A DNA stretch of 64,000 nt from Pseudomonas solani (GTDB lineage: Bacteria > Pseudomonadota > Gammaproteobacteria > Pseudomonadales > Pseudomonadaceae): contig NZ_AP023081.1 in assembly GCF_026072635.1 (NCBI RefSeq), forward strand, positions 3,282,501-3,346,500, written 5' to 3'. Below the pieces are notes generated by a model. That model did not search any database and was not told where the DNA came from. It saw only the letters and a program-made list of their open reading frames with translations. Shown one piece after another: positions 53,081 to 60,019 of this stretch. Position 1 is the stretch's first letter; each line of letters begins with the position of its first letter. The translations under genes and the position numbers were made by a program.

Positions 53081-53261
53081 ACTAACTACCCCTTCAGGGG
53101 TAATAGTTCCCGACTGATCATCGGGGGAGGGGCTGGAAGTCGTGTCCACCCTTAGGCCCTGAGCCTGCGACGTAGATAGTGCTCCGCCCCTCCACACTCA
53201 CTCGAACAGCCCGAACGGTATCTTGAGCCCAGAGCTCGCATTCACAAGGTTGGGCCGGGTG
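53081..53261 (+). ncRNA. Predicted IS110 bridge RNA, copy 2
   Basis: Same sequence as copy 1. Target guides GTCCACCCT (53144-53152) and CGTAG (53171-53175); donor guides ACGGTATCT (53215-53223) and ACAAG (53244-53248). Here the left target guide matches its insertion site at all nine positions. Boundaries are approximate. Confidence 0.8.
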
Positions 53262-53300
53262 CAGTGATGATCGCATTTGGAACGATCAGGAGGAGCACAC

Positions 53301-54272
53301 ATGCCCAGTGTCATTGGTGTCGACATTGCGAAGCACACGTTTGATATCGCCACCCTGCAGGCGAACGGCAAGTACCGCACCAAGGCCAAGTTGGCCAACA
53401 GCGAGGCGGGCTTTCGCACGCTGCAGGAGTGGCTGAACAAGCACAGCGAGGCGGGTGCCTGGGTCGTGATGGAAGCCACCGGCATCCACCATGAAGCCCT
53501 GGCCGAATGGCTGCTGGAGCAGAACTATCGGGTCTGCGTCCTCAACCCAGCGCAAATCGCTCACTACGCCCGCAGTCAGCTGCAGCGCGTGAAAACTGAC
53601 AAGGTCGACGCCAAGCTGATCGCCGAATACGGCGAGCGCCACCAAGATGAGCTACGGCCCTGGCAGCCTGAACCTCGCGCCATACGGCGCCTGAAAGCAC
53701 TGATGCGGCGCCTGGCGGATCTGCAGGAAATCCAGCAGATGGAGAGCAATCGCCTGGAGGTGGCCGATACCAGCGTGCAGGAGTCGATCCGCTCAGTGTT
53801 GCGGCACATCGAGCAACAGATCGAGGAAACCCTCAAGGCCATCAACAACCACATCGACAATGACCCGGATCTGCGCGGCAAACGTGATCTGTTGACCAGC
53901 ATCGATGGCATCGCGGACAAGACAGCCGCCCTGATCCTGGCGGAGCTGGGCGACCCTCATCGCTTCACCAGCAGCCGCGCGATTACCGCCTTTGCCGGGC
54001 TCAATCCGCGTTTGCAGGAGTCTGGTAAGTACCGGGGGCAGACCCGCATTTCCAAGATGGGCTCATCGCGGCTGCGTGCTGGGCTGTACATGCCTGCCGT
54101 TTGCGCCCTGCAGCACAACGGGGCGATCAAAGCGATGAGAGAACGCCTCAGAGCCAAGGGCAAGACCGGCATGCAGATCATCTGCGCAGCGATGCGTAAG
54201 CTGCTGAACATCGCTTATGGCGTCTTGAAATCGGGCCAGCCGTACGACGTAAAACTGGCCCTTGCTCACTAG
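53301..54272 (+). CDS. IS110-family DEDD transposase, copy 2
   Basis: The 323-residue protein is identical to the one at 34470, including the DEDD residues and the C-terminal serine region GKYRGQTRISKMGSS. Identity over the whole 1.2-kb element indicates recent transposition or gene conversion. AGGAGG precedes the ATG. Confidence 0.95.
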   Translation: MPSVIGVDIAKHTFDIATLQANGKYRTKAKLANSEAGFRTLQEWLNKHSEAGAWVVMEATGIHHEALAEWLLEQNYRVCVLNPAQIAHYARSQLQRVKTDKVDAKLIAEYGERHQDELRPWQPEPRAIRRLKALMRRLADLQEIQQMESNRLEVADTSVQESIRSVLRHIEQQIEETLKAINNHIDNDPDLRGKRDLLTSIDGIADKTAALILAELGDPHRFTSSRAITAFAGLNPRLQESGKYRGQTRISKMGSSRLRAGLYMPAVCALQHNGAIKAMRERLRAKGKTGMQIICAAMRKLLNIAYGVLKSGQPYDVKLALAH

Positions 54273-54590
54273 GGATCAAGACGGTATCTACGCGACGGTC
54301 GGCTCGTGCAGGGCGGGTGGAACCCGTGAATCCCTGTGACGGTGATGTCGGGTTGCACCCGACCTACGGTTAAGCGACTCCCCGCGGTACCAGGGAGCGC
54401 AGGACGGTAGGGTGGATGTCGCTTTTTACATCCACCAGCGATGCCCGGTCTGGCTCCGATGGTGGACCGGTGAAGCGGGGTCCACCCTACGCGACGGTCG
54501 GCTCGTGCAGGGCGGTGGAACCCGCGAATCCCTGTGACGGCGATATCGGGTTGCACCCGACCTACATCGGCGCCCGATTGAATCGCGCCT

Positions 54591-55715
54591 CTACTTGGTG
54601 GCCTTGAGGATCACGAACTTGGGCGTGGCGGCGACCTGCTCGACGCCACGGTACAGGCGCTTGAGCTTGGCGTGGTAGCCCAGGTGGCGGTTGCCGACTA
54701 TCCACAGTTCGCCTCCAGTGACCAGCGCATCGCGCGCCTGCACGAACATGCGCCAGGCGAGGAAGTCGCCCACCACCTGCTGCTGGTGGAAGGGCGGGTT
54801 GCACAGCACCAGGTCCAGCGAATCCGCCGGCTGCTCGGCCAGGCCATCGCCGGGACGCACCTCCACCGCGCGCTCGCCCAGGGCCGCGCGCCAGTTATCC
54901 ACAGCCGATTGCACCGCCATGTAGGACTCGTCCACCAGGGTCAACTGCGCCGCCGGGTTGGCCAGGGCGTAGGCGATGCCGAGCACGCCGTTGCCGCACC
55001 CCAGGTCGGCTACGCGGGTGGCGTCCAGGCGCTTGGGCAGGTGCGGGAGGAAGGCGCGGGTGCCGATGTCCAGGCCCTCGCGGCAGAACACGTTGGCGTG
55101 GTTGAGCAGTTCGATGCGCGGCTTTTCCAGCAGGTAGCGGGTGGGGTAGGGCGAGCGGGCGCGCGGTCGGTCCGCCTGTGTGGCCACCAGCAGGCGGGCC
55201 TTTTTCACCGCCAGCGAGGCCTGCATCGGGCCGATGTATTTCTCCAGCAGGTCGCCGGCGGCGTGGGGCAGGTGCTTGACCATGCCGGCGGCCACCACCG
55301 TGGCGCCGGGCGCCAGCTGGCCTTGCAGGCGGATCAGCTGTTCTTCCATCAGGGCCAGGGTCTTGGGCACGCGGATCAGCACCCGGTCGAATGGCCCCTC
55401 GACTATTTCATTTGCCGGCACGAAGCGCTGCGCGTCGGCGGCCAGGCCGTTACGCGCCAGGTTGCGCTGCAGGCCGAGGAAGCCCAGGTGCGAGTCGCCG
55501 CTGCTGGTGACCTGCACATGGGGCGCGAGGCTTGCGGCCAGGGCGCCGAAGCTGTCGTTGAGCACCAGCACCCGGGTGGCGGCGTCGGGCGCCTGCTCAT
55601 GCAGGTGGGCGAGCAGGTATTCGTCGGCGGCGTCGAACGCCTGCAGCGGGTCGTTCGGCTGGTCGGGAACACGGACCAGGTCGAGCTGGCCGAAGGGGGT
55701 GAGCAGTTGGGGCAT
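54591..55715 (-). CDS. rlmG: 23S rRNA (guanine-1835-N2)-methyltransferase
   Basis: This 374-residue protein has two Rossmann-like halves; the C-terminal one holds the SAM motif VADLGCGNGVLGIAYAL (about residues 235-251) and the catalytic NPPF in LVLCNPPFHQQQ. The N-terminal half (LLTPFGQLDLVRVP, then SSGDSHLGFLGLQRNLARNG) is a degenerate duplicate, as in RsmC/RlmG. It modifies G1835 of 23S rRNA. It is a single gene next to the tandem repeat array. Confidence 0.92.
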   Translation of the reverse strand: MPQLLTPFGQLDLVRVPDQPNDPLQAFDAADEYLLAHLHEQAPDAATRVLVLNDSFGALAASLAPHVQVTSSGDSHLGFLGLQRNLARNGLAADAQRFVPANEIVEGPFDRVLIRVPKTLALMEEQLIRLQGQLAPGATVVAAGMVKHLPHAAGDLLEKYIGPMQASLAVKKARLLVATQADRPRARSPYPTRYLLEKPRIELLNHANVFCREGLDIGTRAFLPHLPKRLDATRVADLGCGNGVLGIAYALANPAAQLTLVDESYMAVQSAVDNWRAALGERAVEVRPGDGLAEQPADSLDLVLCNPPFHQQQVVGDFLAWRMFVQARDALVTGGELWIVGNRHLGYHAKLKRLYRGVEQVAATPKFVILKATK

Positions 55716-56041
55716 CGGGAACTCTGGACTCGGATGAAGGCGAAGATTCTGCTGGAAGTGAGAGCTGGTTTGGATTAGCGGTGCTTGTTTATTGATCAGT
55801 TTTGACTAACAATCCACGCCGCTGATTTCGGCCCGCCATCCCATGGCGATTCTCTCCGCCGGAACAGCTCCAATAATAACCAGGCATCTGGCATTTCTCT
55901 GCCCTGAACGACCTGGTACGCCGTAAAAAACGGTGCGTACCCGCTGGTTGGGAGCGGGCGTTCCACCGAAAAAACCTTATTCCAGACGGAGCCGACGCGC
56001 ATGGCGCGGGCTTCGCCGTTGCCATTTGCACAGGTGTATAC
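55716..56041. promoter_or_regulatory. Upstream region of the DctP-like gene with a strong hairpin
   Basis: GGTACGCCGT (55915-55924) pairs with ACGGTGCGTACC (55930-55941) around an A-rich loop, with one bulge. It could be a terminator of upstream readthrough or a binding site. The start context GTGTATACATGTACA is itself palindromic. No gene is seen; no convincing sigma-54 site was found. Confidence 0.4.
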
Positions 56042-57034
56042 ATGTACAAGTCTCTGTTCGGGGCGCTCTTCGCTTCGCTCATGGTCCTTTCCAGCTCCGC
56101 ACTGGCCGAGGAGCCGATCCTCATCAAGTTCTCCCACGTGGTGGCCGAGGACACGCCCAAGGGCAAGGGCGCGCTGCTGTTCAAGAAGCTGGTGGAGGAG
56201 CGCCTGCCCGGCAAGGTGAAGGTCGAGGTCTTCCCGAACTCCAGCCTGTACGGCGACGCCGACGAGATCCAGGCGCTGCAGAAGGGCGAGGTGCAGATGC
56301 TGGCGCCCTCGCTGTCCAAGTTCGAGGCCTATACCAAGCAGCTGCAGGTGTTCGACCTGCCCTTCCTGTTCGACGACCTCGAAGCCGTTAAGCGCTTCCA
56401 GAAGCGTGACAAGAGCCGTGAGCTGCTGCGCTCCATGTCCAAGCAGGGCATCTATGGCCTGGGCTACTGGAACAACGGCATGAAGGTGCTGACCTCCAAC
56501 CGCGAGCTGCGCAAGCCTGAAGACGCCAAGGGCCTGGCCTTCCGTATCCAGCCGTCCTCCGTGCTCGACGCACAGTTCGGCCTGCTCGGCGCCAAGACCG
56601 TGAAAATGCCCTTCGCCGATGCCTTCAAGGCCCTGCAGGCGGGCACCATCCAGGGCACCGAAGGCCCCTGGTCGAACATCGCCAGCCAGAAGGTCGACAC
56701 CGTTCAGCCGTTCATCATGGAAACCAACCATGGCTCGCTGAACTACATGCTGATCACCAGCCACAAGTTCTGGATCAGCATTCCCTACGAGACCCGCACC
56801 GAGCTGGAAGCCATCATCGAGGAAGTCACCTTCGCGGTGAACAAGGATGCCGAGGCGATGAACCTGAAGGACCGCGAGCGCGTCATCGCCGCCGGCAAGA
56901 CCAAGGTCGTCACCCTCACCCCCGAGGAGCGCGATGCCTGGCGCCAGGCCCTGATGCCGCTGTGGAAAACCTACGAAGCGGAGATCGGCGCCGACGTGCT
57001 GCGCGCCGCCCAGACCGTCAACCGCAAGCGCTGA
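56042..57034 (+). CDS. TRAP-transporter substrate-binding protein (DctP family)
   Basis: This 330-residue periplasmic protein has a signal peptide (LFASLMVLSSSALAEEP) and DctP-type motifs: IKFSHVVAEDTPKGKGALLF, NSSLYGDADEIQALQKGEVQM, GYWNNGMKVLTSN and FRIQPSSVLDAQFGLLGA with the carboxylate-binding Arg. It resembles C4-dicarboxylate binders. The membrane partners DctQ and DctM are not next to it, so it is an orphan here. A GC-rich terminator follows. Confidence 0.9.
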   Translation: MYKSLFGALFASLMVLSSSALAEEPILIKFSHVVAEDTPKGKGALLFKKLVEERLPGKVKVEVFPNSSLYGDADEIQALQKGEVQMLAPSLSKFEAYTKQLQVFDLPFLFDDLEAVKRFQKRDKSRELLRSMSKQGIYGLGYWNNGMKVLTSNRELRKPEDAKGLAFRIQPSSVLDAQFGLLGAKTVKMPFADAFKALQAGTIQGTEGPWSNIASQKVDTVQPFIMETNHGSLNYMLITSHKFWISIPYETRTELEAIIEEVTFAVNKDAEAMNLKDRERVIAAGKTKVVTLTPEERDAWRQALMPLWKTYEAEIGADVLRAAQTVNRKR

Positions 57035-57051
57035 TCGGTCTATAGCCACAA

Positions 57052-57080
57052 CGCGCGCGGGTGTTTCCCGCGCGCGCTTT
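57052..57080 (+). terminator. Terminator of the DctP-like gene
   Basis: CGCGCGCGGG and CCCGCGCGCG form a perfect 10-base stem with loop TGTTT, 18 bases past the stop. The tail CTTT is short. Confidence 0.72.
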
Positions 57081-57119
57081 GCGGGACACTGGCAGGGTTC
57101 CAGCGACAAGGAGCCCGCA

Positions 57120-57896
57120 ATGAGCGCCAGCGAAGAGAAGTTTACCCGCCAGACCCTGCTCGACGTCCAGACCCTGACGCCGAGCCTGTTCACCCTGCGC
57201 ACCACCCGTGACCCCGGCTTCCGCTTCCGCGCCGGCCAGTTCGCCCGCCTGGGCGTGACCAAGGCCGATGGCAGCACCGTGTGGCGCGCCTATTCCATGG
57301 TGTCTGCGCCCCATGACGAGCACCTGGAGTTCTTCTCCATCGTGGTGCCCGGCGGCGAGTTCACCAGCGAGCTGAGCCGCCTCGCCGAGGGCGACACCCT
57401 GCTGATCGACAAGCAGGCCTTCGGCTTCCTCACCCTCGACCGCTTCATCGACGGCCGTGACCTCTGGCTGCTGGCCACCGGCACCGGTGTCGCGCCCTTC
57501 CTGTCGATCCTCCAGGACCTGGAGGTGTGGCAGCGCTTCGAGCGCATCCTGCTGGTGTACAGCGCACGGCACGAAAGCGAGCTGGCCTACCAGCCGCTGA
57601 TCGCCGGGCTCAAGGAGCTGGAGCACCTGGAAGGCGTCGCCGACAAGCTGACCTATATCCCCGTGGTCACCCGCGAGCAGGTGCCGGGTGCGCTGAACGG
57701 GCGCATCACCACGCTGATCGAGAACGGTGAACTGGAGCGTGCCGCCGGCCTGGCGCTGACCCCCGAGCATTCGCGGGTGATGCTCTGCGGCAACCCGCAG
57801 ATGATCGAAGACACCCGCGCCGTGCTGAAGGCCCGCGACATGAACCTGGCCCTGACCCGCAAGCCCGGGCAGGTGGCGGTGGAGAATTATTGGTAG
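57120..57896 (+). CDS. fpr: Ferredoxin/flavodoxin-NADP+ reductase
   Basis: This 258-residue FAD enzyme has the FAD motif RAYSMVSAPH (about residues 59-68), the NADPH-binding LLATGTGVAPFLSIL (about 119-133) and a C-terminal ENYW. It matches bacterial subclass I FPR in size and motifs. It moves electrons between NADPH and ferredoxin or flavodoxin, with a part in oxidative stress and iron release. AAGGAG precedes the ATG. Confidence 0.94.
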   Translation: MSASEEKFTRQTLLDVQTLTPSLFTLRTTRDPGFRFRAGQFARLGVTKADGSTVWRAYSMVSAPHDEHLEFFSIVVPGGEFTSELSRLAEGDTLLIDKQAFGFLTLDRFIDGRDLWLLATGTGVAPFLSILQDLEVWQRFERILLVYSARHESELAYQPLIAGLKELEHLEGVADKLTYIPVVTREQVPGALNGRITTLIENGELERAAGLALTPEHSRVMLCGNPQMIEDTRAVLKARDMNLALTRKPGQVAVENYW

Positions 57897-57920
57897 AAGA
57901 CGTTGGCCCAGCGAGCGTTC

Positions 57921-58023
57921 GTAGGATGGGTAGAGCCGTGCGAAACCCATGCTGGCAGCCCGGCACCTAAGTCGTGCCGTACTTCGTATCGATGGGTTTC
58001 GCTTCGCTCTACCCATCCTACGG
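57921..58023. repeat. Inverted pair of REP-like hairpins
   Basis: GTAGGATGGGTAGAGC-type repeat at 57921-57950 and its inverse at 57991-58023 lie between converging fpr and ccoQ-like genes, the same doublet arrangement as at 7788-7989. Confidence 0.8.
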
Positions 58024-58047
58024 CGGCGCTTTTGCTCGGCGCGGGCT

Positions 58048-58293
58048 TCACATCTCCACATCCCCTCGATTCGCACAGCCGCCGTCGCAACGGCCGGGGC
58101 AGCTGCAGCCGGTGCTGCTGCGCCCGGTGGCGCGTTCCATGCGCCGGGCCACGGGGTCGTCGTCGGCGAAGGGCAGCATGGTGGCTTCGTCGATTTGCCG
58201 CTGGCTCTTGCCACCCAGGCTGAACTGGGTGGCGACGTAGAAGAACACCAGGGTGCCCAGGGACAGCAGGCCGTAGAAGGTATCCGTGTCCAT
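58048..58293 (-). CDS. CcoQ-like small subunit beside ccoN4
   Basis: An 81-residue protein with one membrane helix (GLLSLGTLVFFYVATQF), the CcoQ-like segment DEATMLPFADDD and an unusual Cys-rich tail (CSCPGRCDGGC). AGGAG precedes the ATG, which lies 10 bases after the ccoN4 stop. It corresponds in place to P. aeruginosa PA4134. The Cys-rich end is not part of standard CcoQ and may bind metal. Confidence 0.78.
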   Translation of the reverse strand: MDTDTFYGLLSLGTLVFFYVATQFSLGGKSQRQIDEATMLPFADDDPVARRMERATGRSSTGCSCPGRCDGGCANRGDVEM

Positions 58294-58303
58294 GCCCGTC
58301 TCC

Positions 58304-59728
58304 TCAGGCCGTGGCGCCGAGCGCGTGCCGTTCGGCCTGGGGCGCCTTCAGGGTGCGCCAGGTGTTGTAGGCCATCAGCAGCATGCCGCTGAGGAAGAAC
58401 ACCCCGCCGATGAAGCGCACCAGGAAGCCCGAGTGGCTGGCCTCCAGGGATTCGACGAAGGAGTAGGTGAGGGTGCCGTCGTCGTTGATGGCGCGCCACA
58501 TCAGGCCCTGGGTGATGCCGTTGACCCACATCGAGGCGATGTAGAGCACGGTGCCGATGGTGGCCAGCCAGAAGTGCGTGTTGATCAGGCCGACGCTGTA
58601 CATGCGCTCGCGACCGAAGATCTTCGGGATCAGGTGGTAGAGCGAGCCGAAGGTGATCATCGCCACCCAGCCGAGGGCTCCGGCGTGCACGTGGCCGATG
58701 GTCCAGTCGGTGTAGTGGGAGAGGGCGTTGACCGTTTTGATCGCCATCATCGGCCCCTCGAAGGTGGACATGCCGTAGAAGGCCAGCGAGACGATGAGGA
58801 AGCGCAGGATCGGGTCGTCGCGCAACTTATGCCAGGCGCCGGAGAGGGTCATCATGCCGTTGATCATGCCGCCCCAGCTGGGCGCCAGGAGGATGATCGA
58901 CATCGCCATGCCCAGGCTCTGGGCCCAGTCCGGCAGGGCGGTGTAGTGCAGGTGGTGCGGGCCGGCCCAGATGTACAGGGTGATCAGCGCCCAGAAGTGA
59001 ACGATGGACAGGCGGTAGGAGTAGACCGGGCGCCCGGCCTGTTTGGGGATGAAGTAATACATCATCCCGAGGAAGCCGGTGGTGAGGAAGAAGCCCACCG
59101 CGTTGTGCCCGTACCACCACTGCACCATGGCATCGGTGGCGCCGCTGTACAGCGGGTAGGACTTGAACCAGCTCACCGGGATGGCCATGTGGTTGACCAC
59201 GTGGAGCATGGTGGTGACCAGGATGAAGGCGCCGAAGAACCAGTTGCCCACATAGATGTGCGGGGTGCTGCGCTTCATCACCGTGCCGAAGAACACCACC
59301 GCGTAGGCGACCCAGACGATGCCCATCCACACGGCGCCGGTGAATTCCACCTCGGCGTATTCCTTGGTGGTGGTCAGGCCCTGGGGCAGGGTGACCAGCA
59401 GGCAGACGATCAGCGCCTGCCAGCCCCAGAAGGTGAAGGCCGCCAGGCCGTCGCCGAACAGCCGCGCCTGGCAGGTGCGCTGCACGGTGTAGTAGCTGGT
59501 GGCGAACAGCGCGCTGCCGCCGAAGGCGAAGATCACCAGGTTGGTGTGCAGCGGGCGCAGGCGGCCGAAGCTGGTCCAGGGCAGGTCGAGATTGAGCTGC
59601 GGCCAGACCAGTTGGGCGGCGATGAACACGCCCAGGCCCATGCCGACTACGCCCCAGACGACGGTCATGATCGCGAACTGACGAACCACCCGGTAGTTGT
59701 AGGTGGGCTCCTGTGTTGCAGTGCTCAT
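58304..59728 (-). CDS. ccoN4: Orphan cbb3 oxidase catalytic subunit (CcoN4 type)
   Basis: This 474-residue subunit has heme and CuB ligands in LRPLHTNLVIFAFGG, WYGHNAVGFFLT, the His pair in AGPHHLHYTALPDW, and WTIGHVHAGALGW. No ccoO or ccoP gene follows, so it must combine with subunits made elsewhere. In P. aeruginosa the same arrangement (CcoN4 beside a nirA-like gene) gives isoforms that tolerate cyanide. The start at 59728 is chosen by family length; the frame is open further upstream. Confidence 0.9.
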   Translation of the reverse strand: MSTATQEPTYNYRVVRQFAIMTVVWGVVGMGLGVFIAAQLVWPQLNLDLPWTSFGRLRPLHTNLVIFAFGGSALFATSYYTVQRTCQARLFGDGLAAFTFWGWQALIVCLLVTLPQGLTTTKEYAEVEFTGAVWMGIVWVAYAVVFFGTVMKRSTPHIYVGNWFFGAFILVTTMLHVVNHMAIPVSWFKSYPLYSGATDAMVQWWYGHNAVGFFLTTGFLGMMYYFIPKQAGRPVYSYRLSIVHFWALITLYIWAGPHHLHYTALPDWAQSLGMAMSIILLAPSWGGMINGMMTLSGAWHKLRDDPILRFLIVSLAFYGMSTFEGPMMAIKTVNALSHYTDWTIGHVHAGALGWVAMITFGSLYHLIPKIFGRERMYSVGLINTHFWLATIGTVLYIASMWVNGITQGLMWRAINDDGTLTYSFVESLEASHSGFLVRFIGGVFFLSGMLLMAYNTWRTLKAPQAERHALGATA

Positions 59729-59758
59729 GGCGAAACCTTTCGATTGCAAGGAAGGGGG

Positions 59759-59778
59759 TGCCAGTACGGGGGCTGGCA
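59759..59778. promoter_or_regulatory. TGCCAG-N8-CTGGCA inverted repeat upstream of ccoN4
   Basis: Perfect 6-base arms 30 bases before the ccoN4 start on the minus strand, in the expected 5' untranslated region. It may be an operator or RNA hairpin. No clean ANR box was seen between 59729 and 60019. Confidence 0.4.
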
Positions 59779-59974
59779 GGGTCGTCACTCTAGGAAGGCG
59801 AGCCAAAACAAAACAGGCTCAGATAATTGAGGTTTTTGGGTATCAGATCAGGGCCGATCGGATGGCTGACAGATGGAACAAGGCCGCCAGGCGATGCTCA
59901 TCTGATCCGGTTTTAGATCGCGCATCTGCGGCTGTTTCTGCTGCGCGGGTCCGCCCATAGTTGCACCTCGTTGT

Positions 59975-59997
59975 TCCGCCCCCGGTGCAGGGGCGGA
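59975..59997 (+). promoter_or_regulatory. Hairpin TCCGCCCC/GGGGCGGA before nirA
   Basis: A perfect 8-base GC stem with a 7-base loop ends 23 bases before the nirA ATG, just upstream of its GAGGAG site. It could affect translation or mark the end of a transcript from the other side. Confidence 0.45.
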
Positions 59998-60019
59998 TGC
60001 CTGACCCGAGGAGCCTTGC

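Larger units (their letters stand above)
53070..54289 (+). mobile_element. IS110-family insertion sequence, copy 2
   Basis: Same orientation and sequence as the copy at 34239, exactly 18,831 bases away. CT flanks both ends (53070-53071, 54288-54289). Removing the element with one CT restores GTCCACCC^TACGCGACGG, which is the actual sequence at 52866-52880 and 54481-54497 in the same array. Confidence 0.93.
52872..54566. repeat. Tandem array of about 199-base units split by IS110 copy 2
   Basis: Unit 1 (52872-53069) begins CTACGCGACGGTCGGCTCG and ends GGGGTCCACC. The IS lies exactly at its end. Unit 2 (54288-54486) repeats it with a few changes, and unit 3 (54487-54566) is cut short. A partial unit precedes 52872. 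Each unit contains a GGGTTGCACCCGACCTAC segment, a TAGGGTGGATGTCGCTTTTT hairpin and a GGTGGACCGGTGAAGCGG hairpin. No gene is supported in these gaps (52763-53069 and 54290-54590). Confidence 0.8.

Noticed and set aside
34239..54289. Composite transposon carrying the block between the two IS copies
   Set aside because: IS110 elements move singly by bridge-RNA recombination, trmA and cioAB are core-type genes, and the outer flanks are separate REP sites.
52872..54566. Possible CRISPR array
   Set aside because: The repeats are about 199 bases in tandem without unique spacers and are made of REP-type hairpins.
55870..55910. Sigma-54 promoter before the DctP-like gene (CTGGCATTTCTCTGCC)
   Set aside because: The GG-to-GC spacing is one base short of the -24/-12 consensus and flanking bases do not fit.
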